64,000 bases of DNA from Methanoregula sp. (lineage in GTDB: Archaea; Halobacteriota; Methanomicrobia; Methanomicrobiales; Methanospirillaceae): positions 1 to 64,000 of the forward strand of contig NZ_JALOCH010000001.1 in assembly GCF_023227875.1 (NCBI RefSeq). Reading direction: 5' to 3'. The notes under the pieces are model-generated. The model was not told the origin of the DNA. It made no database searches and saw only the letters and a list, made by a program, of their open reading frames with translations. Below are positions 8,224 through 17,471 of the stretch, piece by piece. Made by a program: the position numbers and the translations under genes. Within the stretch, counting starts at the first letter, position 1; the number at the start of each line of letters is the position of its first letter.

Positions 8224-8853
8224 GTGGATGATACGATCCTGATTGTAGACGATAGCCCTTATATTGTTGACGGGCTCGTCGCGCTGTTAAAACGGAGGGG
8301 GTTCAACCCGGTTGCATCCCATGGCGGGGACGAGGCCCTCGCATACCTTGCAACGGAAAAACCCGATCTGATCCTCCTCGATATCATGATGGAGCCCATG
8401 GACGGGTGGGAGACCCTCGACCGGCTCAAGGCAGATCCCGCGACAAAGGATATCCCTGTTCTCATGTTCTCGGCCAAGAAGATCACACCGGAGGAAGCCG
8501 AGCAGCACGCGCTGAATATCGAGGATTTTGTCTCAAAGCCGGTCAACCCCGCACAGCTTCTCGAAGCGATCACGGGGATCTTTACGCGGAGGAGCGCCGT
8601 CATGACGGAAGCGCGGGATGCAAAGGACGCCGGTCATGATACAGGACTCATCGATGAATACTCGGCGCTCCGGAAGAGTATCGAAGTGGACCGGAACCTT
8701 CTTGGGGTCCTCAAAAAAGCCTGTGACATGAAAAATCCCGGGCGCGAGGTTCCGCCTGAGGACCTTGCTGCGATCCAGAAACTTGAAGCAAAGATACAGA
8801 TCGATGAACTGCGTCTCAAAGAGATCAATGAAAATTTTTCAAAGACGACATAA
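8224..8853 (+). CDS. Response regulator, paralogue of the preceding gene
   Basis: About 209 residues from the GTG at 8224. The receiver domain has D9-D10, phospho-acceptor D53 (LLDIMMEP) and the conserved Lys in DFVSKPVNP. The C-terminal ~85 residues share the helical domain of the previous product. The frame opens at a GTG at 8206, but the GTG at 8224 is preceded at good spacing by GGGAGAGGGA and gives an N-terminus aligned with the paralogue, so I prefer it. The two regulators arose by duplication; a 124-bp gap separates them and may hold a separate promoter. Confidence 0.82.
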   Translation: MDDTILIVDDSPYIVDGLVALLKRRGFNPVASHGGDEALAYLATEKPDLILLDIMMEPMDGWETLDRLKADPATKDIPVLMFSAKKITPEEAEQHALNIEDFVSKPVNPAQLLEAITGIFTRRSAVMTEARDAKDAGHDTGLIDEYSALRKSIEVDRNLLGVLKKACDMKNPGREVPPEDLAAIQKLEAKIQIDELRLKEINENFSKTT

Positions 8854-8930
8854 ATCACCGGCAGAATTGATCTGTTGTCTTACCAGAGCTTGTACAAGTA
8901 CCTCAAGAATATTTAAATAGTTTTTTAGCA

Positions 8931-8942
8931 TTGTTATAATGC
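8931..8942 (+). promoter_or_regulatory. Putative TATA box of the tRNA-Lys gene
   Basis: TTGTTATAATG lies about 30 bp before the mature 5' end of tRNA-Lys; a second AT-rich block (ATATTTAAATAG) lies at about 8908-8920. Either could bind TBP. Confidence 0.4.
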
Positions 8943-8971
8943 TCTAAATCTTGGTCTGTATAGTATACCTT

Positions 8972-9045
8972 GGGTTCGTAGCTCAGTTCGGTAGAGCGCC
9001 TGGCTTTTAACCAGGTGGTCGGGGGTTCAAATCCCTCCGGGCCCG
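8972..9045 (+). tRNA. tRNA-Lys (UUU anticodon)
   Basis: 74 nt with a complete cloverleaf: acceptor GGGTTCG paired to CGGGCCC, D arm GCTC/GAGC, anticodon stem CCTGG/CCAGG with loop CTTTTAA (anticodon TTT), T arm GGGGG-TTCAAAT-CCCTC, discriminator G, and no encoded CCA. It lies just upstream of the RNA polymerase operon. Confidence 0.96.
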
Positions 9046-9048
9046 TTG

Positions 9049-9071
9049 CCACGAGCAATCGTGGGTTTTTT
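9049..9071 (+). terminator. Hairpin plus T-run after tRNA-Lys
   Basis: CCACGA and TCGTGG pair around loop GCAA and are followed by GTTTTTTG. This would end tRNA-Lys transcription before the RNA polymerase operon, or could shape its leader. Confidence 0.55.
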
Positions 9072-9121
9072 GCGGTGATGCATCTGAGAGGAAATCTGTT
9101 TATCTGTGAGGGGGTTTTTCA

Positions 9122-9373
9122 TTGAGCACCAAACTGAATGTGCTGGAACACGTGATGGTGCCGGATCATCAAATTATGAGCGAGGAGGAAGTATCCGAAC
9201 TTCTCACCCGCTACAACATTACTACGGAGCAATTACCGAAAATCTATCATGACGATCCTGCAGTCAAAACGATCAGCGCCGAAGCTGATGATGTGATACG
9301 GATTATACGGGCGAGCCATACGGCGGGCAGGGCCGAGGCATACCGTCTCGTGGTCAAGAGACCAAAGAAGTAA
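9122..9373 (+). CDS. rpoH: DNA-directed RNA polymerase subunit H (Rpo5)
   Basis: 83 residues, the length of archaeal Rpo5/RpoH, which corresponds to the C-terminal domain of eukaryotic RPB5. The motif ENVMVPDHQIMS-like start (LEHVMVPDHQIMSEEE) and the PKIYHDDPAVK stretch are characteristic. It is the first gene of the rpo operon. Translation appears to start at TTG (9122), preceded by GTGAGGGGG at Shine-Dalgarno distance; no ATG or GTG fits. Confidence 0.95.
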   Translation: MSTKLNVLEHVMVPDHQIMSEEEVSELLTRYNITTEQLPKIYHDDPAVKTISAEADDVIRIIRASHTAGRAEAYRLVVKRPKK

Positions 9374-9382
9374 ATTCCGGGG

Positions 9383-10948
9383 TTGGTCAGTCTGATTGAC
9401 AGAAGTATTTTATCGAGGGCATATTTTTCACGGGAGCATGTTGCGCGCCACCAGCTTGACTCCTTCAACTATTTCCTAAAACACAATCTTCAGAAAGTGG
9501 TCAACGAGCAGCGGGTCATCGAGACCGACATCGAGAACCGGGGCAAGAATAATGAGCCGGTCTGGGTCGAACTCGGTACGATCGAAGTTAAAAGGCCGCT
9601 CGTGCGGGAAGCGGACGGGTCGCAGGGAGAACTCTATCCCAGCGAGGCCCGGCTCCGCAACCTGACGTACGCGGCACCCATCCAGCTCGGGCTTACGCTC
9701 GTGCATGGCGATGACCGGCAGGAGCCGATCATCACGACGATCGGGCAGCTCCCGATCATGGTCGGGTCCACTGCCTGCAACCTTTACGGCATGGACGATG
9801 CCCAGCGTGTTTCCCACGGCGAGGACGCGTTCGATGCCGGCGGTTATTTTATCGTGAACGGCACGGAGCGCGTGCTCATGACATTAGAGGACCTTGCGTC
9901 CAACAAGATCATGACCGAGTTCACCGAGCGCTACAACGAGCGCATCTACGTGGCCAAGGTATTCTCCCAGTTCCGCGGGTACCGCGCACTGGTGGTTGTC
10001 GAGCGGAACAAGAAGAATCTCCTCGAGGTCTCCTTCCCGTCCGTTGCGGGTCACCTGAAGTTCGTGGACCTGATGCGGGCGCTGGGCATGACCAACGACC
10101 AGGAGGTCGTGAACGCAGTCTCGAGTGACGAGGACATCCTGACGTTCATGATGCAGAACCTGGAAGAGAGCGAGTGCGATTCGGTCGAGGGCGGTGTCAT
10201 GTATGTTGGTAAGAAACTGGCGCCGAACCAGACCAAGGACTACCAGCGCAAGCGCGCCGAGTTCGTCCTGGACAATTACCTCCTGCCGCACCTGAACTAC
10301 TCAATGCCGGCAAACCTCAAGGAAGGCGACGAGGGCTACCAGGAAGCAGTCCTCTCGGTCAGGCTTGCAAAAGCGCATTTCCTCGGCCGCATGGCAGAGG
10401 CCTGTTTCGACCTTGTCCTGAACAAACGCAGGATCGATGACAAGGACCACTACTCGAACAAGCGGCTGAAACTCGCCGGCGACCTAATGGAAGACCTCTT
10501 CCGTATCTCGCTCAACAGGCTCACCCGTGATATCAAATACCAGCTCGAACGCGCCAGCATGCGCCACCGCGACCTCTCGATCGCGACCGCTGTCCGCGCC
10601 GACGTGCTGACCGAACGCCTCCTCCACCCGCTCGCCACTGGTAACTGGGTAGGCGGGAGGACCGGTGTCTCCCAGCTCCTTGACCGCGTGGACCATATGG
10701 CCGTGCTCTCGCACCTCCGCCGTGTGATCTCCCCGCTCTCCCGGTCGCAGCCTCACTTCGAGGCCCGTGACCTGCACCCGACCCAGTGGGGTCGGATCTG
10801 CCCGAGCGAGACTCCTGAAGGGCCGAATTGTGGACTGGTGAAGAACTTCGCCCAGATGGTGGAGATCAGCAAGGGTGTTGAAGACGAGGACGAGATCAAC
10901 CGCATCCTGCATAACCTTGGTGTCGAGCACATCCGGGGTGAATCATGA
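9383..10948 (+). CDS. rpoB2: RNA polymerase subunit B'' (N-terminal half of Rpo2)
   Basis: 521 residues, the N-terminal half of the second-largest RNA polymerase subunit, covering protrusion, lobe and the start of the fork (PLSRSQPHFEARDLHPTQWGRICPSETPEGPNCGLVKNFA near the C-terminus). In many euryarchaea, methanogens included, Rpo2 is split into B'' and B', as here. The only available start is TTG at 9383, nine bases after the rpoH stop and in the same frame. It overlaps rpoB1 by four bases (ATGA), so translation is coupled. Confidence 0.96.
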   Translation: MVSLIDRSILSRAYFSREHVARHQLDSFNYFLKHNLQKVVNEQRVIETDIENRGKNNEPVWVELGTIEVKRPLVREADGSQGELYPSEARLRNLTYAAPIQLGLTLVHGDDRQEPIITTIGQLPIMVGSTACNLYGMDDAQRVSHGEDAFDAGGYFIVNGTERVLMTLEDLASNKIMTEFTERYNERIYVAKVFSQFRGYRALVVVERNKKNLLEVSFPSVAGHLKFVDLMRALGMTNDQEVVNAVSSDEDILTFMMQNLEESECDSVEGGVMYVGKKLAPNQTKDYQRKRAEFVLDNYLLPHLNYSMPANLKEGDEGYQEAVLSVRLAKAHFLGRMAEACFDLVLNKRRIDDKDHYSNKRLKLAGDLMEDLFRISLNRLTRDIKYQLERASMRHRDLSIATAVRADVLTERLLHPLATGNWVGGRTGVSQLLDRVDHMAVLSHLRRVISPLSRSQPHFEARDLHPTQWGRICPSETPEGPNCGLVKNFAQMVEISKGVEDEDEINRILHNLGVEHIRGES

Positions 10949-12762
10949 GCAAGAAGTCACGTGTATTCGTTGACGGGGCATTGATCGGCCTTGTTGACGA
11001 CCCGAAGGAACTGGTCGCCAATATCCGGAGCATGCGCCGTCAGGGTGCGATCGCGGCGGAAGTGAACGTATCCCACAAGGAGTACAACGGCGATGTCGTG
11101 ATCCTGACCGACCGTGGCCGTGCACGCCGCCCGTTGATTGTCCTGAAGAACGGCGAACCCCTCATCACCGAAGAGGACCTCGCCCGGCTCGAGAAGAAAG
11201 AAGTGGACATGAACTCGTTTGTCCAGCGCGGCTTAATCGAGTTCATCGATGCCGAAGAGGAAGAAGACCTGCTCATTGCAATGGACTTCTCGAAACTGAC
11301 GCCCGACCACACCCACCTTGAGATCGACCCTTCCCTGATCCTTGGTATCGGTGCGGCCCACGTCCCGTTCCCCGAGCACAATGCAAGTCCCCGTGTCACG
11401 ATGGGCGCAGGGATGGTCAAGCAGGCGCTCGGTTTTGGCGCTGCAAACATGAAGCTCCGCCCGGACACCCGTGGCCACCTGCTCCACTACGTGCAGAAAC
11501 CGCTCACCCACACCCAGACCTCGGAACTGATCGGTTCCGACGACCGGCCGGCTGGCCAGAACTTCGTCGTCGCGATCCTCAGTTACGAAGGGTACAATAT
11601 TGAAGATGCGCTCATCTTCAACAAGGCCTCGATCGAGCGTGGCCTCGGCCGGTCCCACTTCTTCAGGACCTACGAAGGCGAGGAACGCCGGTATCCCGGT
11701 GGCCAGATCGACCGCATTGAAGTCCCCGAAGAGGATGTTGCCGGTGCCCACGGCGCCGACTCCTACAAGAACCTTGACGAGGACGGCGTGATCAACCCCG
11801 AGACCGTTGTTGCGGAAAAAGATGTGCTGATCGGCAAGACCTCCCCGCCGCGTTTCCTTGAGGAACCGTCCGGGGAGTTGATCGCGGTCGAGAAGCGTCG
11901 CGACACCTCTGTCACGATGCGCAGCAACGAGCACGGCATTGTCGACACGGTCATCATCACCGAGGGCGAGAACAGTTCCCGTCTCGTGAAAGTCAGGACC
12001 CGCGACCTCCGTGTGCCGGAAGTCGGCGACAAGTTCGCGTCCCGGCACGGGCAGAAGGGTGTCGTCGGCCTGATCACCCCCCAGGAAAACATGCCCTTCA
12101 CCGAGAGCGGCATCTCCCCCGACCTTGTCATCAACCCGCACGCAATCCCGAGCCGTATGACCGTCGGGCACATGCTCGAGATGATCGGCGGCAAGGTTGG
12201 CTCCCTTGAAGGCCGTCGCATTAACGCCACTGCATTCGGTGGCGAGAGCGAGGCCGATATCCGTGCCTCGTTAAAGAACCTCGGGTTCTCCCATAACGGA
12301 CGGGAGATCATGTATGATGGCATCACCGGCAAGGTCTTCAAGGCGGATGTCTATATCGGTGTCATCTACTACCAGAAACTCTACCACATGGTATCGTCCA
12401 AGATGCACGCCCGGTCCCGCGGACCGGTGCAGGTTTTAACCCGCCAGCCGACAGAAGGACGTGCCCGTGAAGGAGGTCTCCGGTTTGGTGAGATGGAGCG
12501 CGATGTCATGATCGGCCACGGTGCCGCCATGGCACTCAAGGAGCGTCTCCTTGATGAGTCGGACAAGGTGAACGAATATGTCTGCGCACACTGCGGCATG
12601 GTTGCCATGCTCGACCGTAAGCGCAACATGACCCGCTGCCTTGCCTGCGGCAACGAGACCGACATCTACTCGGTCGAGATGAGTTACGCGTTCAAGCTCC
12701 TGCTGGACGAAATGAAGAGCATGGGTATAGCCCCCAGGCTGAAATTACAGGACGTGGTGTAA
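10945..12762 (+). CDS. rpoB1: RNA polymerase subunit B' (C-terminal half of Rpo2)
   Basis: 605 residues containing the catalytic-side half of the second-largest subunit: hybrid-binding regions (SYEGYNIEDALIFNKAS; GDKFASRHGQKG), the promoter-side TRQPTEGRAREGGLRFGEMERD motif, and a C-terminal zinc-binding clamp segment with paired cysteines (VCAHCGM ... CLACGN). It starts within the rpoB2 stop (ATGA overlap) and is followed after one base by rpoA1. Confidence 0.97.
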   Translation: MSKKSRVFVDGALIGLVDDPKELVANIRSMRRQGAIAAEVNVSHKEYNGDVVILTDRGRARRPLIVLKNGEPLITEEDLARLEKKEVDMNSFVQRGLIEFIDAEEEEDLLIAMDFSKLTPDHTHLEIDPSLILGIGAAHVPFPEHNASPRVTMGAGMVKQALGFGAANMKLRPDTRGHLLHYVQKPLTHTQTSELIGSDDRPAGQNFVVAILSYEGYNIEDALIFNKASIERGLGRSHFFRTYEGEERRYPGGQIDRIEVPEEDVAGAHGADSYKNLDEDGVINPETVVAEKDVLIGKTSPPRFLEEPSGELIAVEKRRDTSVTMRSNEHGIVDTVIITEGENSSRLVKVRTRDLRVPEVGDKFASRHGQKGVVGLITPQENMPFTESGISPDLVINPHAIPSRMTVGHMLEMIGGKVGSLEGRRINATAFGGESEADIRASLKNLGFSHNGREIMYDGITGKVFKADVYIGVIYYQKLYHMVSSKMHARSRGPVQVLTRQPTEGRAREGGLRFGEMERDVMIGHGAAMALKERLLDESDKVNEYVCAHCGMVAMLDRKRNMTRCLACGNETDIYSVEMSYAFKLLLDEMKSMGIAPRLKLQDVV

Positions 12763-12763
12763 C

Positions 12764-15403
12764 ATGCCATCCCCAAAACGAATCGGACAGATTGAGTTCG
12801 GCCTGTTATCCCCCAAGGAGATCCGCGAGATGAGCGTCCGCAAGATCATCTGGGCGGACACCTACGATGACGACGGGTTCCCCTACCCCCAGGGCCTTAT
12901 GGACCTGAATCTCGGGGTCATCGACCCCGGTCTCCGGTGCAAGACCTGCGACCAGAAGGCAAGCGAATGCCCCGGCCACTTCGGCCACATCGAGCTCGCA
13001 AAGCCCGTCATCCATGTCGGGTACACCCGGCTCATCAGGAAACTCCTGCGTGTGACGTGCCGTTCCTGCGGCCGCGTCCTCCTCTCTCCCGAAGAGATCG
13101 AGAAAGTGGTCGGTACCGAAGACGACCAGACCGGTGATATCCTTTCCGAGAAAGACGTCAAGAAGGAGCGCATCTGCCCGCACTGCGGAGAACAGCAGCT
13201 CAAGATCAACTTCGAGAAGCCGACAACCTTCTCGGAAGTTGTTGTCGAGGACGGCAAGAAGGTGGAGCACAAGCTCACGCCCGCCGACATCCGTGCCCGG
13301 ATGGAGAAGATCCCAAACGAGGACTTAATCCCGCTCGGTATCAACCCCGACGTTGCCCGCCCCGAGTGGACCATACTTACCGTGCTCCCGGTCCCGCCGG
13401 TCACGATGCGCCCGTCGATCATCCTTGAGAACGGGCAGCGGTCGGAAGACGACCTTACCCACAAGCTCGTGGACATCATCCGTATCAACCAGCGGTTCAA
13501 GGAGAACCAGGATGCAGGCGCCCCCCAGCTGATCATCGAGGACCTCTGGGAACTCCTGCAGTACCACGTTACCACATACCTCGACAATGAAGTCGCCGGC
13601 TGCCCCCCGGCCCGCCACCGCAGCGGCCGGCCCTTAAAAACGCTCTCGCAGCGTCTCAAGGGTAAGGACGGGCGGTTCCGTGGTTCCCTCTCGGGTAAGC
13701 GTGTGAACTTCTCGAGCCGTACCGTCATCTCCCCGGACCCGAACCTCTCTGTAACGCAGGTCGGTGTCCCGCGGGCAGTGGCCAACGAAATGACGATTCC
13801 CGTCCGGGTCACCCCGTACAACATCGAGGAACTCCGGCAGATCGTCCGGAACGGCCCGGAACGCCCGGACGTCAACGCCCCCTGCGGTGCGAACTACGTG
13901 ATCCGTCCCGACAACCGGCGTCTCCGCCTCGGTGCCGACAATCTCGACACCGTGGCCGACATGATCGAGCCCGGCTATACGGTGGAACGTCATCTCCGCG
14001 ACAGCGATGTCGTGCTCTTCAACCGCCAGCCCTCGCTGCACCGGATGAGCATCATGGCCCACCGCGTCAAGGTGATGGAAGGCCGGACCTTCCGGCTCAA
14101 CCCCGCGGTCTGCCCGCCGTACAACGCCGACTTCGATGGCGATGAAATGAACATGCACGTCCCGCAGACCGAAGAGGCACGGGCCGAGGCCACCATGCTC
14201 ATTGCCGTTGAGGAGAACATCCTTTCGCCCCGTTTCGGCGGCCCGATCATCGGCGGCATCCACGACCACGTCTCGGGTATCTTCATGCTGACGCATGAGA
14301 TGCGCTGGTTCAGGAAGGAAGATGCACTCTACCTCCTCCGCTACACCGGCATCGAGCACATGCCCCCTCCCGGCAAAGTCGAAGACGGTGTTGAATACTG
14401 GAGCAACAAGCAGGTATTCTCCGTCATCCTTCCGGAGAGTCTCAACATGGTCTTCAAGGCCACTTCCTGCCTGAACTGCGATGTCTGCAAAAAGGAGCAG
14501 TGCGAACGGGATGCGTATGTGCGCATCATCGACGGTCAGCTCCAGATGGGGACCATCGATAAGAAGGCCATCGGTGCATTCGACGGCCAGATCGTCAACC
14601 GTATCATCCGCCAGCAGGGTATGAAACGGGCAACCAAGTTCATCGATGACTTCACCAAGCTCTCGATCCGCGGTATCATGCTCGACGGTTTCTCATTCGG
14701 TATCGATGACGAAGACCTTTCCAAGACCGAGTACGGCCAGATTGATGAGGTCTTAAAGAACGCGGCGCTCGATGTCGACCGCCGCATCAAGATCTACGAA
14801 GACGGCCAGCTCGAGCCGATGCCCGGGCGTACCATCGAAGAGACGCTCGAAATGCAGATCATGCAGGTACTGGGCAAGGCCCGTGACCTGACCGGTCAGA
14901 TTGCCGGCCGCCACCTCGGTCTCGGCAACAGCGCTGTCGTAATGGCAGTGTCCGGTGCCCGTGGTTCGATGCTGAACCTGACCCAGATGGCCGGTTGTAT
15001 CGGCCAGCAGTCCGTCCGTGGTGAGCGTATCGTCCGTGGTTACGATGACCGAACACTCCCGCACTTTAAGAAAGGCGACCGCGGTTCGGATGCCCACGGG
15101 TTCATCCAGCACAGTTACAAGGGCGGGCTCAACCCGACAGAGTTCTTCTTCCACGCAATCGGTGGCCGTGAAGGTCTCGTCGATACGGCCGTCCGTACAT
15201 CCCAAAGCGGGTACCTCCAGCGCCGTATGATCAATGCGCTGCAGGACCTCAAGGTCGCATACGACGGCACCGTGCGGTCCACCGGTGGCAGGATCATCCA
15301 GTTCGAATATGGTGAGGACGGGACCGACCCGACCAAGAGCGCGTTCGGCGATCCGGTCGATGTGAAGGGTATCGTCGAGGCAATCCTCAAGGAGGAGGTA
15401 TAA
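12764..15403 (+). CDS. rpoA1: RNA polymerase subunit A' (N-terminal part of Rpo1)
   Basis: 879 residues. It carries the N-terminal zinc-binding clamp (CKTCDQKASECPGHFGHIE and a second CRSCGR/CPHCG pair), and the absolutely conserved catalytic magnesium motif NADFDGDEMNMH at 454-465. The bridge helix region (GREGLVDTAVRTSQSGYLQRR) is near the C-terminus. As in all archaea the largest subunit is divided; the rest is encoded by rpoA2 immediately downstream (1 bp gap). Confidence 0.97.
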   Translation: MPSPKRIGQIEFGLLSPKEIREMSVRKIIWADTYDDDGFPYPQGLMDLNLGVIDPGLRCKTCDQKASECPGHFGHIELAKPVIHVGYTRLIRKLLRVTCRSCGRVLLSPEEIEKVVGTEDDQTGDILSEKDVKKERICPHCGEQQLKINFEKPTTFSEVVVEDGKKVEHKLTPADIRARMEKIPNEDLIPLGINPDVARPEWTILTVLPVPPVTMRPSIILENGQRSEDDLTHKLVDIIRINQRFKENQDAGAPQLIIEDLWELLQYHVTTYLDNEVAGCPPARHRSGRPLKTLSQRLKGKDGRFRGSLSGKRVNFSSRTVISPDPNLSVTQVGVPRAVANEMTIPVRVTPYNIEELRQIVRNGPERPDVNAPCGANYVIRPDNRRLRLGADNLDTVADMIEPGYTVERHLRDSDVVLFNRQPSLHRMSIMAHRVKVMEGRTFRLNPAVCPPYNADFDGDEMNMHVPQTEEARAEATMLIAVEENILSPRFGGPIIGGIHDHVSGIFMLTHEMRWFRKEDALYLLRYTGIEHMPPPGKVEDGVEYWSNKQVFSVILPESLNMVFKATSCLNCDVCKKEQCERDAYVRIIDGQLQMGTIDKKAIGAFDGQIVNRIIRQQGMKRATKFIDDFTKLSIRGIMLDGFSFGIDDEDLSKTEYGQIDEVLKNAALDVDRRIKIYEDGQLEPMPGRTIEETLEMQIMQVLGKARDLTGQIAGRHLGLGNSAVVMAVSGARGSMLNLTQMAGCIGQQSVRGERIVRGYDDRTLPHFKKGDRGSDAHGFIQHSYKGGLNPTEFFFHAIGGREGLVDTAVRTSQSGYLQRRMINALQDLKVAYDGTVRSTGGRIIQFEYGEDGTDPTKSAFGDPVDVKGIVEAILKEEV

Positions 15404-15404
15404 G

Positions 15405-16580
15405 ATGGCACTCGCAGACAAGTACGACAAGAAGGTCGAGGCCGCAGCCCTCCCCCCCAAGACAAAAGAGCAGCTCCGGAAGTTCCTTGCCGAAAAGGAG
15501 ATCACGGACGCCCAGTTCAAACAGATCATCGAGCGTGTTATTGCCGAGTACCAGAGCACCCGTATCGAGGCATGCGAGGCAGTCGGTATCATCGCGGCGC
15601 AGTCGATCGGTGAGCCCGGCACACAGATGACGATGCGTACGTTCCACTACGCGGGTGTCGCCGAGATTAACGTTACCCTCGGTCTCCCGCGTCTCATCGA
15701 GATCATGGACGCGAGGAAGGAGCCCAGCACGCCGACCATGACCGTCTTCCTCGAGCCCGAGTTCGGCAGTGACCGTGACAAGGCCCGGGAAGTCAGCTGG
15801 CAGATCGAGGCAGCCCCGCTCCACGAGTTCGGCGACATCACCACGGACATGGAGAACATGCACGTGGTCGTCCACCTGAACACGAAGGTCTGCGAAAAGC
15901 GCAAGATCTCCCCCATGGAGATCATGGAAGTCGCACCCAAGAAGATCCGCGACCGCAGGCACTACCGCGACTTCGAGCACGATATCGACGAGGAAGCAGC
16001 GACGATCATCTTCTCCCCCAAGAACAAGGAGAGTTACCAGAACCTCTTCCAGCTTGCTGAGCACGTCAGGAACGTGATCGTGCAGGGCATAGACGACATC
16101 CTCCGGGTCGTTGTCAGGAAAGAGACCGGGGAGTATATACTTTATACTGAAGGCTCCAACCTTAAGGACGTATTTGATGTCGTTGGCGTGGACACCACAC
16201 GGACCCGCACCAACAACATCAGCGAGATCGCCCAGGTCCTCGGTATCGAGGCAGCGAGGAATGCGGTCATCCATGAAGCGGTATCCACCCTCAACGAGCA
16301 GGGTATCGCCGTGGATGTCCGCCACCTCATGCTCGTCTCGGACATGATGTGCATGGAAGGCGAGGTCAAGCAGATCGGCCGTCACGGTATTGCCGGCGAG
16401 AAGGAGAGTGTCCTCTCCCGTGCCGCATTCGAAGTGACCGTCAACCACCTGCTCGACGCGGCCGTCGCAAATGAAGTTGATGAACTGAGCGGCGTGACCG
16501 AGAACGTCATCGTTGGCCAGCCAATCCAGCTCGGTACCGGCGATGTAAAACTGATCGCAGTCAGACAACACGACAATTAA
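15405..16580 (+). CDS. rpoA2: RNA polymerase subunit A'' (C-terminal part of Rpo1)
   Basis: 391 residues, the C-terminal part of the largest subunit. It begins with a charged helix, then the trigger-loop region EPGTQMTMRTFHYAGVAEINVTLGLPRLIEIMDARK, and ends with the conserved cleft domain (LMLVSDMMCMEGEVKQIGRHGI). It directly follows rpoA1 and completes the split polymerase gene set. Confidence 0.97.
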   Translation: MALADKYDKKVEAAALPPKTKEQLRKFLAEKEITDAQFKQIIERVIAEYQSTRIEACEAVGIIAAQSIGEPGTQMTMRTFHYAGVAEINVTLGLPRLIEIMDARKEPSTPTMTVFLEPEFGSDRDKAREVSWQIEAAPLHEFGDITTDMENMHVVVHLNTKVCEKRKISPMEIMEVAPKKIRDRRHYRDFEHDIDEEAATIIFSPKNKESYQNLFQLAEHVRNVIVQGIDDILRVVVRKETGEYILYTEGSNLKDVFDVVGVDTTRTRTNNISEIAQVLGIEAARNAVIHEAVSTLNEQGIAVDVRHLMLVSDMMCMEGEVKQIGRHGIAGEKESVLSRAAFEVTVNHLLDAAVANEVDELSGVTENVIVGQPIQLGTGDVKLIAVRQHDN

Positions 16581-16606
16581 CTTTAGAACACTACGAGGAA
16601 TTGTAC

Positions 16607-16897
16607 ATGGATTTTAATGCTTCACTCAGAAGGGCCATCAAGACAGGAAATGTAATTCTTGGCCAGAACAACACGGAAAAATGCATCAGGGAAGGCAAGG
16701 CCCAGATGGTTGTCGTAGCCGGCAACTGTCCCGCCGCCTTCAAATCAAAACTTGCAGGCTTCGAGAACCTCTTCATCCACACCTTTGACGGGTCCAGCGT
16801 GGCACTCGGCAAGGCCTGTGGTAAGCCGTTCATGGTCAGCACCCTCGCCATCGTGACCCCGGGCGAGTCAGATATCCTCTCCCTCAAGAGGGCCTGA
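16607..16897 (+). CDS. rpl30e: 50S ribosomal protein L30e
   Basis: About 96 residues with the L7Ae/L30e fold: LRRAIKTGNVILGQNNTEKCIREGKAQMVVVAGNCP and the C-terminal GKPFMVSTLAIVTPGESDIL. A TTG at 16601 opens the frame, but GAGG at 16595-16598 stands at the right distance for the ATG at 16607, which I take as the start. L30e between rpoA2 and nusA is the standard euryarchaeal order. Confidence 0.93.
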   Translation: MDFNASLRRAIKTGNVILGQNNTEKCIREGKAQMVVVAGNCPAAFKSKLAGFENLFIHTFDGSSVALGKACGKPFMVSTLAIVTPGESDILSLKRA

Positions 16898-16912
16898 AAC
16901 CGGGGGCATGCT

Positions 16913-17398
16913 ATGGTCGAAGTTAAACTGACCGAAGACTGTATGCGCCTGATCTCCCAGTTCGAGAGCCTGACCGGCGCGGGGAGCCGCGACTGTGTCA
17001 TGGACGACCGTAACGGGAGGCTCATCTTCGTCATCAACCCCGGCGACATGGGTCTTGCGATCGGCAAGAAAGGTGCCTCGATCAAGAAGGCATCCGAAGT
17101 CATGGGCAAGAAGATCGAGGTCGTGGAATACAACAGCAACGCGGAACAGTTCCTGAAGAACTGCTTCCTGCCGGCCCAGGTCACCTCCATCCTTTTCGAG
17201 GGAGAGGAAGACCAGAAGACCGCGACCGTGGAAGTCAGGGACGACGATCGCGGTATTGCGATCGGCAAGGAAGGCAAGAACATCTTCAAGGCAAAGAAAC
17301 TGGCACTGCGCCAGCACAACATTGCGGACGTCCAGATCCTGCAAAAACCGATGGACGGTCAGCCTGAAGATGAACAGGACTCCCGGGATCCCCAGTAA
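16913..17398 (+). CDS. nusA: NusA-like transcription termination/antitermination factor
   Basis: 161 residues, the archaeal form of NusA consisting only of two KH domains: GLAIGKKGASIKKASEVMGKKIEVVEY (about 46-72) and GIAIGKEGKNIFKAKKLALRQHNI (about 108-131). The bacterial N-terminal and S1 domains are absent, as in other archaea. It closes the rpo operon here; a run of T (about 17403-17410) follows. Confidence 0.93.
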   Translation: MVEVKLTEDCMRLISQFESLTGAGSRDCVMDDRNGRLIFVINPGDMGLAIGKKGASIKKASEVMGKKIEVVEYNSNAEQFLKNCFLPAQVTSILFEGEEDQKTATVEVRDDDRGIAIGKEGKNIFKAKKLALRQHNIADVQILQKPMDGQPEDEQDSRDPQ

Positions 17399-17439
17399 CA
17401 TTCTTTTTTCTTTCCGGGATCGTACCGGATTAAAACGCA

Positions 17440-17455
17440 CGAATTATATAATTTT
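17440..17455 (+). promoter_or_regulatory. TATA-like box of the membrane protein gene at 17472
   Basis: AATTATATAATTTTAC lies 17-32 bp before the ATG at 17472. If this is the TATA box, the mRNA is leaderless or nearly so. Confidence 0.45.
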
Positions 17456-17471
17456 ACAATTACTATCCGGT

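Noticed and set aside
12883..16571. Long minus-strand open frames (up to about 390 codons) across rpoA1 and rpoA2
   Set aside because: They lie antisense to certain core genes in GC-rich DNA, where stop-free antisense frames are common, and their translations (Asp/His/Arg/Val-rich) match no family.
17256..17471. N-terminal extension of the membrane protein gene into nusA
   Set aside because: The extension is Arg/Ser-rich and overlaps nusA; the ATG at 17472 follows a TATA-like box and starts the first helix.
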